Source: Spirometra erinaceieuropaei (lineage: Eukaryota; Platyhelminthes; Cestoda; Diphyllobothriidea; Diphyllobothriidae). From it: a DNA stretch of 64,000 bases. The notes beneath the pieces are model-generated. The model had not been told where the DNA came from and did not search any database. It saw only the letters and a program-made list of their open reading frames with translations. Each line of letters begins with the position of its first letter. Positions within the stretch are counted from its first letter, which is position 1. Both the position numbers and the translations under genes were made by a program. This document shows, piece after piece, positions 53,901-63,936 of the stretch. The DNA is taken from assembly GCA_902702965.1 (NCBI GenBank), contig CACRXP010000035.1, positions 1,344,833-1,408,832 of the forward strand, in the 5' to 3' direction.

Positions 53901-56900
53901 TTTCATTTTGGCCCTGCCCACTTTCCTACGCCAACCGTATTCTGCCGGCCGCATAAAGTTTAGGTGACTAGAGATGGGCGTGAGCAAAACGGCCTTAAAT
54001 CCAAACCCCAAATAGAGGGTCTTGAATATCGCATCGAAGAGAAATGATAAACTGGCCACGTTGGGTATCATTTGCTGTAGTGAGTGGGACCAAGTAATCT
54101 AATCAGTCGGCAACCCTCGAAATTACAACTTCGTGGCGCTGTCATAATTTAAAACGGGAGTTGATGATTTATAGTAAACATGCTAAACGCCGAAACGACC
54201 TCATTCTCCACTTCTGTGAGCCCAGACGAAGATGGCTAGAGATGAGAATGAGTACAGTGGTCAACCTGCAGCGGGCCACAATGTAGCATGTGTCGCAAAC
54301 AAATATTCCCACATTCGATGCATTGCTCGTCACCAACGATGCCAGCAAACTCTATCACGGGATTGGCTCAGGAGTGATGGGCAGTGTTTCAGTGACGGTT
54401 TTCGTGCGTGCTGATAGGATAAAATAGGCTCACACTGCCAGTTCCCCAAAATTCTAACCACATCCGAGCTACTGTGCTTATGCCCAACAGCAGTTTTACT
54501 AAACCAGCACTCCCCTCTCCGTTAAACGCTTTCTCTAGGGTAGCAAAACCAAAATCGACAGGCTTGCGTGTCTTTTGCTTGTTTGGTTGGCTCTTCAGAA
54601 ATTAGTTGTGAGAAGGAAATCACCGATTAGCCCATGAGCTTGAATAATTCCGTGTTTCTGGGCATTCTTTCACAAGTGCCTATATCAATGGATCGTTTTC
54701 ACCGCTCCTCGTTCCTTTCTCGTCCACCCGGTTCTGGGGAGGAGTTTACGTTGCAGAATCTTCCCACATATGTCAGATATCTCCCCCCCCCATGTAAAAG
54801 AACTGGCACACTTTACACCTGTTTGGGGAGTCAAGCTATTTTCTTCCCAATCTAGACTCATTACAGATTTATTGCGTCCTAGCTGATGTTTAGTCGACCT
54901 CATTTTCTTGTGCTTTTGCCTGTCGAGGTCGATGTTCCTCCCGAGTTCTACCTCCTCCCCAGCCTTCGGAGGCCAGAAGTCAAGTTCTTTGAAGAAATCA
55001 GGCGGATTACTCAACCTCAGCCGGAACCATCCATCAGACAGTTGGAGTACGCGCTGGTCAAGAACTATGGCCGCAGTTCAGCATTTGATGAAGACATATT
55101 TGAGGAGGACTGCCTGTTCGCCGATGAAGATGGTTGGTTCTTCCATCCGTTAGTTTTCTGTTCGATATACATTCGGTATGGAAGGCAAAGTCGATGCTAC
55201 TCAACAATCAGATTTATTAACATTCTTTACACAGATGGGTTCTCCCGTCGCCGGTGTAGAGAGCATCATGCCTCAGGGGCAGACGTCAGTGTCTTGAGCT
55301 AGGTATCAGCGTCGACCGTTAAGTTGATTGGCTGATTTGCATAACTGTGATTGGCCGACTTGCATAACTGTGATTGGTCGAAAACCAGACTGCCACTGGT
55401 ACGCGCGTGCAATTACGGGAGAGGGGTGGTGTAGCAACAGACGCCTGGAGTAAAGTCCTGCAGACTTCCCGTATGTAAGGATCATGATGAGCAGCATCTA
55501 CGGACTATTCGTCTGCCGGGTTCGACTTTAGGTTGTTCTTCTTTTAAAAACGCTTTGAATTGTCCACCGTACCCCCTAAGGGCACATTCATATCTTTTCG
55601 AAGTCATTTACCAAGTTACTGATGGCTATGCGCGGTTCGGTGTGCAGTAAAAGGGACTTGCCTGCAAATAACCAAGACTGCCATACAAAACGGTTTCAAA
55701 GGGGGTTTAAAGCTGATAGAATGGATTCTGTAACCTAAAAAAACTGTGAGGACCAACAGGAGTTGGCACGGCCTGGTAGCGCGAGAGGTGCCGCAGTGTA
55801 CGCAGCTCACCTACAGCGTCCGAGGCGTCAGGCGCTACTCCTTGCCCTGAAAATCCGATCCAGTCTCCTTGCATGCGGTTGTATAGTGATAAACGATCAA
55901 CAAATAAAAAAGTTGCCCATAAGGACCCAGAAAATGGAACAGGTTGCATTGGATCTGCGTGAGACCTCGGTTACTGTCGTACGGTTACATGCCGTGGCTC
56001 GCGTCAGACAGTAACCCGCGCAGTCAATGCACCCAATCCCATCACTGATTGTTTACAAGCCCGGGCAAGCAAATGTACATATGGGAGGAAAGAGAGAGCA
56101 TGTGTGTAAAAGAGAATGAACGTGGTGACAGTGTACCAAGTGTTGTGCAAGCACGTTTTTCTAAAAACAAACTCACACACGAGTCCTGGCTGCATTTCCT
56201 TCAGGACTGAATTGAATGCAGTCGCTTGCGATACTCAAACATGCGGTGATGGCAACAGCTAGGCCTGAAATTATAGTAGAAGTGGTACTACCAACAGTAT
56301 CAGTAGTGAAGTATTATTAATTTAATTATTGCGAGATGACAGATGACCGAATTTTCTAATTTCTGTCACTTTGTTGGTATCATTGAAAAATGTTCAAATT
56401 TTCCCATTTTAGAAGAGGCTTCTGGCGAAGAGGATAAGATGCCACCAGAAAAGAGCGCCCCACCACATCCAAGAGGGCGAGTATCCTCAGCTGAACGCAG
56501 AGCTGCGAAGAAGGAAGCCATAAAGGCTTTTCTAACTCGAAGAATCCTCGAAAAGGAAGCGTTGTTGGAATTTAATGCTGAACCAAGTGCTACGGAGAGG
56601 ATGGAGGACGCGGAAGTTCAGTATGGTGTCTATGAAGCGAAGTTCGGGCAACTTACCTTCCAAGACCGTACGTTAATGTCCAATGCTCCGGGCGAAACAC
56701 ATCAGGCAATGAATGTTGACGGAAGTTATGGAACTGAAAATAATTCACTTTGACCCAACTGTGCAAAACTAGGTGCCTCGGTGGGATTCCGATCCACGAC
56801 AGTAAGGGGAAGCTTTAGTACAGCCGACGCTCTAACCATTTGAGCTACGAGGCGACGCGAGTTTAATCACACTTGGGTCAAGTTTACCCGCCCAACCTAC

Positions 56901-59900
56901 TGCAACGTCTGGTACCATCATATCTGATACAGTACGCTGACTGCCCAAGCAGGATCTCCTGAGTAATTCACCTAGAATCCACCAGATGACTGCCAGGCTC
57001 ACGTAACTCATAGATGTTATGGCAGATTCCAAAGGCTCTCCTTGCTGTTGTGGGTTCGAATCCCACCGAGGCACCGGGTTTTTCATAGTTGGGTCAAAGT
57101 GAATTATTTGAAATCTGCTATACCACCTATGAAACTGAAAATCATAAAGAGCTTAAACATTTTCGAGTGTTTTCTCCTTAGGCAGGTTGCAGTATTTGTG
57201 GCTGCAGTTCGAACACAGATGCGGCATTGAATAAACCCCTTGTGATAAGTATAACCGAGACCCACGGAGGTCAAAATAATTCCACAAATAAAATTGTTTT
57301 CCTCCTTAGGTCTGTGCAGGGCAGAAAGAAATACACTCCACTTGGCCACTTTATCTACGTACAATTCTTTTGTTATGGCGGTAGGATAGCTGGCACTTTT
57401 AAGTCGGAGCTGGTTGTGAGAGAGGAGACCTCATGGAATCCGAGAACGTATGTCCAGGAGAGGCATCAACTGCTCTAACTCCGAGTTATGAACGGCCTAC
57501 CTGCCGGCTGGGCGAATAATCGTTATATCCTCCTCTCGACTCTCCACATCTGAATTCTTGTTGTTTAACGGGTTGCTCCAACAAAATCTGTTTCTAGTCG
57601 TAAGAAAAACTAAGGAGTCTAGCAAGTCCCTTCCCCATGCACTTCTGCTTACGTACGAAGCAAATCTGGCCTTCGAACGCAATTCGACCTTACAAGGCGT
57701 GCATGCCTACACATCATGCTCACAAACACTGTGGCACACTCCAGAGCCTTAATGACTGAACTCCTTTATCCATTCGTCCATGGCGGGATATGATTTCTGG
57801 TCAAGTGTTGTAGCACCATTTATAGAAATATTAACGGAAGAGCGATTGATAGAAAACCATATTTTTACTACCTGACAAATAAGAAAGGGGCATCAGCACG
57901 GATGCGAGTTAATATACGCTCTGACAGTATTGCGTCCCATGTAATACGACCTTTATATACCTTAATTCGGATTTTTACTTCCGATTCGTACTCCCTACTT
58001 TTACTTTTATTCCTGCCTACTGATACTAAAGAACGGCATCCGGTAAATACATGGAGGATTATCAGCGCACAGTTGAACGCTCGGAGTTAGACATATTTTT
58101 CAAAAAAAGTTCATACCATTGACCGGTGGTCGCCGCGACAAACACATTTTTACGCGCATACGACATTCTATCAATTCACGGACGAGATTTTGACGTGCTC
58201 AGCCATCACCGCTGGGCAAATATGCCCTCCAGTAATGGACTTATGTGCAGGGCTCTCAATGATTTGTTCCCCTTTCACTGTTTGTCTTTTGTTATGAAGC
58301 CGCGGGCGCAAGTATCATGTTCAATGATATGCCCATCTCACGCATGGAAAGGCGTCTGCCAGAAATAGAAAGCTGGAGCAAGCAGAAGCGGACCACCGAA
58401 AGTGGCAACAGCGAGACGGAGAAGGAAGACGAAGATGAGGAGGAGGAGGAGGATGATGATGGTGGTGATGGCGAATACAACTCTGTTGGTACCGTAGAAG
58501 GTCAGAAGAAGAGGCCTGGTCATGCGCTGTCGGCAGCCGAGAAGGAACTCGTCTCCCTGAAACTCGACCTGACGAGGTTACAGGATACATCACTAATCGG
58601 TGAGTCGGAAGCTTTTGAGCAAAGCAGGCCCTGTAGTCCCCTTGCACATGCTGGAAAAGTAGAGCCCATGAGACTGGAGTGGCTATTCTTTGATCGCATT
58701 TTCACCGTGTTTGCCGCCGGGCTTGCAAGAAGGTTTGATTTGCTCCAGCCAACAGTCTGTCCGCGATGTTCGAATAGAACCTAAATTACGTTCATTGGGG
58801 GGAGGGGAGGGGAGGAGGAGGAGGAGGCGGCGGCGGCGGCGGCGTAGTAGTATATTAAATGTGGAATAAGACCTGAACAGTATCGGTCGGATCTGTTGCA
58901 TCAGCTTAAGCTATCGACAGGACGTAACCGTTACGACTTTCAGACCCGATCACGAATGGAAAGAGGCGTTAGGCGCCAGTTGGGAGGATGCTGTATTCTG
59001 TATAGAAAAATTGGAGAACCGATTGGAAATGGTTGGCAGCCGGACAAGAGAACATCGGCGCCGTGAGAGCCGTGTCCCAAATGCCAGTGGGGAGTGTGTC
59101 ATGGCGCCTTCAGCTAGAGCACTCTTGGGTCGGCCTTGAAGATGATTGGGCAGTTTGAACAGCCGTGATTGGCTGAGAATCAGACTGTCACTGGTGCGCA
59201 TGTGTGAGTACTCACGAGAGACGCAGCCTCGCAACAGGCGGCCGGAGTAGGTTCACTAGAAATCCAGCCTTTAGCTTGTTCCGAAGGTGGGATTCCAATG
59301 TGATGACCGGAGATTGGGCATTTCTCCTCCTCCGTCCTTGTGCGCTAAACACATGATCAATCCGCCGACACGTGCTAGACCTCATATAGGCAGACATAAT
59401 GTCTGGAAGTCTTGATAGTAAGGTTATGATACTTGGGACATCCTAACGGTTTAGACGTGCGTTAACTGGGCTGTAGTGAGAGATCGTGACATGGATAGTT
59501 GCCCCTGACTTAAGCAGACCCCTCATGCGCTGGTGCCTTAATTGACACTGATCAAAATTTACTCGGTTACCTGTGCTAAGTCAGAGAACTGTACTCAATT
59601 AATCTCAGGAAATAGGTGTGGTTAATCACATAGAGTGGTCTAGGAACGCTATTCTGGGGACATTAACTTGAACGTCGCACACCGACCACATTAAGTTCCT
59701 GCTACTTTCGATGTTTGACGTTGGAGATTACAAGAAAACGGCCATCTTGTTAGTCCACAAAACCACCAAACAAGCAACAAAGGAGGCGGACCCATAATGA
59801 CTGAAACGGTTATGGATTCGCGTTCAGTCGTGCTCCACTCGGTCAACAGTTGCAACACATGAAAACTCTTTAATCTACCTCTGAGTATATTTTACTGTTT

Positions 59901-60015
59901 CCAAAAACCTTTGATCTCCTTGGACTTTTTCAGACGAGGCGGAGCCCGTGGACCAAGAGAGCGAACCAGCAGAGACAACTCCTACCTGCGAGCAGTCTAT
60001 AGCACAGCTACAAAG
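44638..60015 (+). CDS. NEK-like pseudokinase gene (at least 12 exons)
   Basis: Exons: 44638-44976, 46023-46171, 46673-46825, 47719-47868, 49564-49642, 50790-50893, 50989-51064, 52015-52037 (tentative), 54894-55132, 56413 to about 56730, 58300-58599 and 59934-60015. Phase is continuous at every junction that can be tested. The first five exons (290 residues) form a protein-kinase fold most like NIMA-related kinases: VYDYCDGGDL, QLLLGINYMHEQGILH, PPYYSSPEVL, KYTEKSDIWSLGIIMYEM and NPHDRPSAAQLL. Key catalytic residues are gone: no Gly loop after YEIVSVQQKKEN, HRD is HGS, and DFG is TFE. A Lys survives in RTVKLQ. The tail is acidic and partly coiled-coil-like. The C-terminus is not reached. The likely role is scaffold or allosteric partner, not phosphotransfer. 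Confidence 0.83.
45547..45765. repeat. One-armed relic of the palindromic MITE family
   Basis: GCCGAAATTCTGGAAGGCGTTTTC, GGATTACTTCGGCGGGATTATAATGCTGATT and TTTCGGCCTGTAAAAACCA follow the order of the left arm at 60627. It lies in intron 1 of the NEK-like gene. Confidence 0.55.
46023..46171 (+). CDS. Pseudokinase exon 2 (catalytic loop region)
   Basis: GGDLSTFISNMRKAGSKI continues YCD from exon 1. ATKWIIQLLLGINYMHEQGI is helix E, and then LHGSLDSR stands where LHRDLKSQ is expected. The catalytic Asp and the following Lys are both replaced. Confidence 0.88.
46673..46825 (+). CDS. Pseudokinase exon 3 (activation segment)
   Basis: CILIKDKMIKIGTFEGAL aligns with NIFLTKDGxVKLGDFGxA, so DFG is TFE and the Mg-binding Asn is Cys. 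HLPNPPYYSSPEVL aligns with GTPYYLSPEVL. It ends KSDIW with a split Trp codon. Confidence 0.88.
47719..47868 (+). CDS. Pseudokinase exon 4 (C-lobe)
   Basis: SLGIIMYEMCTTNRAFDG matches the NEK SLGCVLYELCTLKHAFEA segment. It continues to LQQLFDK and ends at GTGAGT in phase 2. Confidence 0.9.
48190..49370 (+). mobile_element. Decayed RTE-like LINE fragment in a pseudokinase intron
   Basis: ADLDYADDIILLA (48633-48671) is the reverse transcriptase YADD box in RTE-type context and is followed by YNEVHNM. Further on are YHGYLRTILRVKYTDSVTKG and, in other frames, blocks resembling the RTE C-terminus (RWFGQV, FGLRYRARGLAEISRA). Many stops and shifts show it is dead. It lies between exons 4 and 5 of the NEK-like gene. 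Confidence 0.72.
49564..49642 (+). CDS. Pseudokinase exon 5 (end of kinase fold)
   Basis: IFAKNPHDRPSAAQLLRFPF matches the kinase subdomain XI motif (NPxDRPS, last helix). It ends KGQTE at GTAGGA. Confidence 0.87.
50371..50510. repeat. Dispersed repeat family D
   Basis: It contains GGTAGATGCGGCGCAAGCC and GTGGGACAAACAGTAGGTATCATCGTT-type words, shared with 17690-17850. It is intronic. Confidence 0.5.
50790..51064 (+). CDS. Pseudokinase exons 6 and 7 (hydrophilic linker)
   Basis: Exon 50790-50893 encodes HSESEMKRAETALIKQSASA and onward, ending at GTGAGA in phase 2. Exon 50989-51064 completes the Arg codon and encodes QIADGAKGEEKEEEKEKIAE and DKEH, ending at GTAAGT. Both have good acceptors and fit the phase of exon 5. 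The composition (E, K, A) suggests a charged helix. Confidence 0.72.
51185..51490. repeat. Dispersed repeat family E, copy 1
   Basis: It shares TTGGCAGCCGGAC, CCTTGAAG and TGATTGGCTGAGGGCCAGCC, CACTGGTAC with 55290-55475 and 58935-59245. It is about 300 bp long with no coding capacity. All three copies lie in introns of the NEK-like gene. Confidence 0.65.
52592..52720 (-). repeat. tRNA-derived SINE family B
   Basis: The minus strand reads GCCTTGTATCTCATGTGGTT and AGAGCG (A-box region), then TAGGTTTTAATCTCACCGGG (decayed B-box) and the tail TTTTTCACAGTTGGGTCAAT. It is intronic in the NEK-like gene. Confidence 0.7.
53284..53445 (+). repeat. R1 family, decayed copy
   Basis: GCGGAATAACCGCG, GGTATTAGCTAAAAGACCAG and TTTCGCCGATC with GCGCAGCTGCGA track the complement of 11140-11433. 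Confidence 0.6.
53548..53632 (+). repeat. Degenerate TTAGGG-like tract
   Basis: Imperfect GGTTAGGGG/GGGGTTGGGAGTT units. Same type as 1018 and 19076. Confidence 0.55.
54894..55132 (+). CDS. Pseudokinase tail exon
   Basis: It encodes RPHFLVLLPVEVDVPPEFYL, VKFFEEIRRITQ, QLEYALVKNYGR and FDEDIFEEDCLFADED, ending in phase 1. I do not recognise a domain. It is entered in phase 2, which matches the tentative 23-nt exon 52015-52037 (KSKSFTQ) upstream. Confidence 0.65.
55290..55475. repeat. Dispersed repeat family E, copy 2
   Basis: It contains two copies of ATAACTGTGATTGG and then AAAACCAGACTGCCACTGGT. It is shorter than the other copies. Confidence 0.55.
56413..56730 (+). CDS. Pseudokinase tail exon, 3' end uncertain
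   Basis: After a TTTTAG acceptor, split codon G-AA gives EEASGEEDKMPPEK, then RRAAKKEAIKAFLTRRILEK (basic helix) and FGQLTFQDRTLMSNAPGE. Possible donors lie near 56620 and 56727. A foldback SINE starts 9 bp after the second of these. Confidence 0.62.
56739..57108. mobile_element. Foldback element made from two opposed family B SINEs
   Basis: The first 22 bp (56739-56760, AATAATTCACTTTGACCCAACT) are exactly complementary to the last 22 bp (57087-57108). Inside the left end is a minus-strand tRNA-like unit with GCCTCGTAGCTCAAATGGTT (A-box) and GGAATCCCACCGAGGC. Inside the right end is GGGTTCGAATCCCACCGAGG on the plus strand. Two SINE 3' ends therefore point outward. Confidence 0.75.
58300..58599 (+). 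CDS. Pseudokinase tail exon with acidic run
   Basis: It encodes AAGASIMFNDMPISRMERRL, then a glutamate/aspartate run around residues 45-60, then AAEKELVSLKLDLTRLQDTS, a likely coiled coil. It ends in phase 1 at GTGAGT. The acceptor after TTTGTTATGAAG is acceptable but not strong. Confidence 0.68.
58797..58846. repeat. G-rich purine/GGC low-complexity run
   Basis: GGGGA, GGA and GGC repeats in sequence. It lies in an intron of the NEK-like gene. Confidence 0.85.
58935..59245. repeat. Dispersed repeat family E, copy 3
   Basis: GGTTGGCAGCCGGAC, GGCCTTGAAGATGATTGG and GTGATTGGCTGAGAATCAGA, CACTGGT match the copy at 51185 in order. Confidence 0.65.
59934..60015 (+). CDS. Pseudokinase tail exon, last one found
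   Basis: It completes an Asp codon and encodes EAEPVDQESEPAETTPTCEQ and SIAQLQ, ending at GTAATG in phase 2. The acceptor follows a strong TTTTTCAG. Further exons must lie downstream, probably beyond the window. Confidence 0.72.
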
Positions 60016-60626
60016 GTAATGTTTTTACGTTTCTGAGTGCTTTTTTAGTTTGTTACGGCACCAACATCAATTAAACGTCCTCTGGCTATTCACACAAGTC
60101 ATTGGCCATGTTTTGCGATAGTAAGCTTGGAGATGGGACCAAAGTCAACCCCCAGACCCCAGTGTTTCCCCCGAACGCAGCAACCCCTAAAACGACCTCA
60201 ACGTCATTGTTGAATAGTGTTCACAATGCCTACAATAACGGTACCAACAGAACCAACTCCTAACACTGTCACTCTATTTTGAAGCGCACTCCTCTAAATT
60301 TCGTGATTCCTGCTAGTCCCTGAATCCTTTAAGTACTCAATCATGCCCGTATGACCAAACGTCAGCATGATTAAACTCTGAATCATCTCCAGGGCAGTAA
60401 AGACCCATTATATCGCCGTATAAAGCTGCCACGCTTTCTTTTTCTTTGGGTTTGTGGCGTGCGCTGCAGCCAGCCGAATAAATAATAATAATAGCCTTCT
60501 TTGAAATGCATCATTTTCGGGATGGATGGCCAAACGTTGGCTGAACGCACGTGTGGGGAAAATACATGTCGAATGTATCGTTTCAGAGGTAGATGACTGC
60601 AAATTCAGAGATCTGCCCAAAGAAAG

Positions 60627-61597
60627 TACAGTAGGTGTGTTAACTCACGAAATGTTAACCGAAATTCTGAAATGCGTTTTCGTTTCGAAAAGATTACTTA
60701 AGTAGGGTTGTGAAGTTAATCATTATGCAGAATAATTCTATAGTAATTCACTTACCTCGAGATGCCGGCTTTTAAACGAACTGCTCTCTGGCCGCATACA
60801 AAAACCAAACTCTGCAAAAATGACTACTTAAGTAGCATGCCTTTTTATTACTGATTTTCCATGTCCTCGGAAATTCGATTGTATTTCATGGAAAACATGC
60901 ATAAAAATATTCATTCTTCTACTTATTTGGTAGAAAATTACGTCTTCTTCGAATTTTATGCTCGAGAGAAGGGTAAAATTCGGTTTTCAAAGGCCTTTTC
61001 AAATTCCTAAATAATTTTGAACCCAACCTGCCGTTACACTTGTATTCAAGGTTTCCAAAGAACAATTCGTATATTTTCCGTGTGCAGAAAGCCATATATT
61101 TCTCCTTAAAATTAAGAGGAGACCATGTAGGGTTCATGAAATTTAGCAGTGGATTTCAGCCATGTTGTAAACTGTACAGGCCACATTAGCAAGTGCAGAC
61201 ACGATGTTTTATGAACGGGCACTTCACGGTATTAAAAAATCTCACAATTAGAAACTTTTTAACACCGAATTATACCCCTCCTTCAAGTAAAAAAATTGAA
61301 GGAGACTTAATTTTCTGCCAAATGAATGGAAGAATATTTTTGTGCATGTTTCCTAGGGAATAAAATTGAATTTTCAACGGCATCGAAAATCACTAAGAAA
61401 AATTCATGCTACTTAAGCAATTATTTTTGCAGAGTTTGGTTTATGTATGCGGCCGGAAAGAAGTTCGTTCGAAAACCGGCATCTCGAGGTGACTGAATTA
61501 TTATAGAATTATTCTGCATTATGATTAACTTTACAACCCTACTTAAGTAGTCTTTTTGAAACGAAAACGCATTTCATGAGTTAACACCCCTACTGTA
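60627..61597. mobile_element. Palindromic Tc1/mariner-like foldback MITE, copy 2
   Basis: It begins TACAGTAGGTGTGTTAACTC and ends GAGTTAACACCCCTACTGTA. Arms run about 60627-61000 and 61247-61597. They share CCGAAATTCTGAAATGCG and ACTTAAGTAG with copy 1 at 3833, so the two are one family. The arms differ from each other more than in copy 1, so this copy is older. No coding frame is present. Confidence 0.8.
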
Positions 61598-62430
61598 AGC
61601 AACAGCCATGCATTATCCTGGTGTTTCAAAAGCAGACAAATTCCGTCGTTGAAGGGGAGTGTGGTACAGTGCCCCAAAGTACTTTTACACATTTTGGGGT
61701 TGCTCTACCTTCGCAATGAGAGCGGCAGGGAGAAAGAGGCGGGTAGGATTTTCTCAATCATCATGCCGCCGGATAGGAGGACGGTGTTTTGACCTTGGTG
61801 GCCATCGTCCGCATGCGCACAGGGAGTGTGGATGGCGGGGGATGGGAAGTAGTGTGACGGGGTGTCCTTAGTCTATGTGCCTCTCGTCAGGGTCGGCGTC
61901 CGAACGCTGGCAGCCGTCGTCAGTATCTGCACTGACACTAGCTGTCTGGCAGTCTTGTTTACACTCCTACGACTGTCTGTTTTCTCGTCTGTCGGATTGG
62001 TGGATGATGTGACCGCGTCTTCGTAGGACCGGGGTTGCGATGCGGCAGCGTGCGTGTCCACCATGGTCTCAGCCGTCTCCTTCACCTTGGACTAGGCCAC
62101 GAACGCCTGTAACGGCCCAAAGGAATGCGACTCGGCGAAGATGGCGCAGTGCTATCATTCGACATCACCCTTCTCTTCAAATCGATCCCGCAAAACCTTA
62201 CACTCGAAACTTCCAGCAAGCTGCTCAAAAGACGGTGAGACAAGACGGTGAATATTGAGGATTTTACACCTCCCCGACACAGTGAAGCATAACCAGTACC
62301 CTCAACACCCCCTAACTTCCGGCACCTAACTTAACACGCTATTAACCCCCTCACATGGACGTCTGTTCTGTCGATGTAACCTCGATGTTCCCAAGCGCTC
62401 TAGTGCGATTATCTCACGTCTCACTATTCA
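61598..62430. other. Unassigned stretch
   Basis: It is GC-richer than its surroundings, with short open frames on both strands (61659-61871 plus, 61873-62085 minus) and nothing I recognise. CTGACGATGAGTTGGTGAAACC just after it (62438) resembles the stem-and-tail end of the Penelope-like fragment at 43718, so an old Penelope-like end may lie here. Confidence 0.35.
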
Positions 62431-62935
62431 TTTCGCCTGACGATGAGTTGGTGAAACCAGCTTGAAAATTCACGAGTACAACTCCGTTTTCCGATGAGCC
62501 TTCTCCTTTCAGTATATCGTCTCGGAATGCATACTACCTCCGTTGTGTTAATGACCCATCTGGTAGACCGCAGTGGTGGACCAGCTGCGCCACGTGTGCA
62601 AACGCATGTTTGTGTTTCCGGTCTCAGTTTTTGATCAGGGTTATGATTGGTTGAATGAAGGCAAACAAGCCAGAAACAGTTCAGGATCAATCTACCCCAA
62701 ACCTCTGTCGTCTCCCCTCTGCTCTTATTAGCATGGACGACTTCGGCTCGGTAGGTGGTTCCCTGTTCGTGGCCCTCATCGCCCATACGGAGCTTGTCCG
62801 TTTCGGGAAGCCAATGAATCGGTGTTTGCCCATTCCAGAATGGACATATACGTATATATATGGATACAGGCGAAAATGCTGACCCCAGGTGTTGAGATGG
62901 AAGGAGAAGGTAAAGAGATCTCTGGGGAGGATGGT

Positions 62936-62985
62936 TTACTCAGCTGACGTTTCACACTCACACTTGAGCGTATCATCAGAGATGG
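62936..62985 (-). ncRNA. Hammerhead-ribozyme-like motif (left arm of Penelope-like remnant)
   Basis: Minus strand: ATCT, then a canonical CTGATGA, one T, a seven-pair helix ACGCTCA/TGAGTGT, then GAAAC-GTC and AGCT. The core residues CTGATGA, GAAA and the GTC cleavage triplet are all intact. Stem I is short, with one mismatch, and stem III is only two base pairs, so activity would probably need a dimer. Confidence 0.6.
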
Positions 62986-63109
62986 ACAAAAATGAAAATG
63001 GATGGCTTATGCAGGTCTTTCTTACTCACTACTGATAGGTCCATCGTTCTCTCTTCTCACTGGCCCTCCTTTCCTGCCTAAGTGGTGTCTGAAGGCCTCG
63101 TATGACGCC

Positions 63110-63714
63110 GGTAGGTCGATCCTACGGTTGATGTAGTTGTTGTTGGATTGCCAGGCTTCGATTATCTCTCTCGCCACTTTGCTTTCAGCTCAGCTGATTA
63201 CTTCTGCCTTGCCAAAACCTAATTAATGACTATTTTCGAGGCCATGCATAGTAACATGCGATCGCGCATCTTTTCGCTTTACAGCTAGAGAATGCTCATG
63301 CATGTGCGACCTTAATCGTTTGTCAGTCATGCCACGGTAGTTGACCGGACAGTCTAGACAATTGACGCGGTAAACAATTCCTGACGTGTCCTAAGGTGAT
63401 AGCTGCCCCTTGGGCTACATGATCAAGCAGCGGATTGTGACCTCTGGCCTGTATCCAAGACCCACGTTGAATTGTCTGAGCATGCGTTCAGTGGCTTCGG
63501 AAACGTCACTCAGGTAGGGTAAATCACGGAAGATTTCAGGTTTTTGTTCACCGTCGGTCTTCGTGTGCCTTTGATACAGGCATTTGTTTAGGAAAGTACG
63601 TGGGTACCCATTGCAGAGAAAGAGACGCCATAGGGATTTACGCTCTCGCAGCTTTTCAGCCCCTGCGCTGTAGTTTGTTGATGCGTAGGAAGAGTGTCTG
63701 GAAAGGAAGGCCAA
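63110..63714 (-). pseudogene. Penelope-like polymerase C-terminus and broken GIY-YIG domain
   Basis: The minus frame 63415-63714 encodes LCNGYPRTFLNKCLYQRHTK, LPYLSDVSEATERML and VGLGYRPEVT, the conserved end of Penelope-like reverse transcriptases. The endonuclease follows after a stop: VYRVNCLDCPVNYRGMTDKR, HMHEHSLAVKRKD and NNYINRRIDLPASYE, with in-frame stops near 63180-63230. It is non-functional. Confidence 0.8.
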
Positions 63715-63789
63715 TGAGAAGAGAGGACGAGGGACCTATTAGTAGTGGATAAGAAAGGCCTACTTAAGTAATGTATTTCCACGTTTTTT

Positions 63790-63838
63790 CTATCTCCCAT
63801 GATGTGCTCAAGTATGAAGGTGAAACGACAGATGAATA
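63790..63838 (+). ncRNA. Decayed hammerhead-like motif (right arm)
   Basis: It reads ATCT, CCCATGATGTGCTC, GGTGAAAC-GAC and AGAT. The cleavage triplet is GAC instead of GTC and the core is altered, so it is presumably inactive. It is the inverted counterpart of 62936-62985. Confidence 0.5.
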
Positions 63839-63936
63839 CACCATCCTTGCCAGAGATCTCTTTGCCTTCTCCTTCCACATAAGTATGTCTATAAATTTCG
63901 TCGGTAACGCTATTCTGCCTATATATGAACTATGAT

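Larger units (their letters stand above)
62897..63879 (-). mobile_element. Penelope-like element remnant between inverted repeats
   Basis: Arms of about 182 bp (62897-63078 and 63698-63879) are inverted copies. They share GGAAGGAGAAGGTAAAGAGATCTCTGG and, further in, TAGGTCC and TCTCTTCTCAYTGGCC. Between them, on the minus strand, lies the end of a Penelope-like polymerase and a broken GIY-YIG domain. Each arm carries a hammerhead-like motif. Penelope-like elements are known for terminal repeats in inverted or direct order containing hammerhead ribozymes. Confidence 0.72.

Noticed and set aside
57300..57390. Candidate exon after CCTCCTTAG at about 57311
   Set aside because: Splice-like ends are present, but the translation fits neither neighbour in phase with sensible sequence, and the area is repeat-rich.
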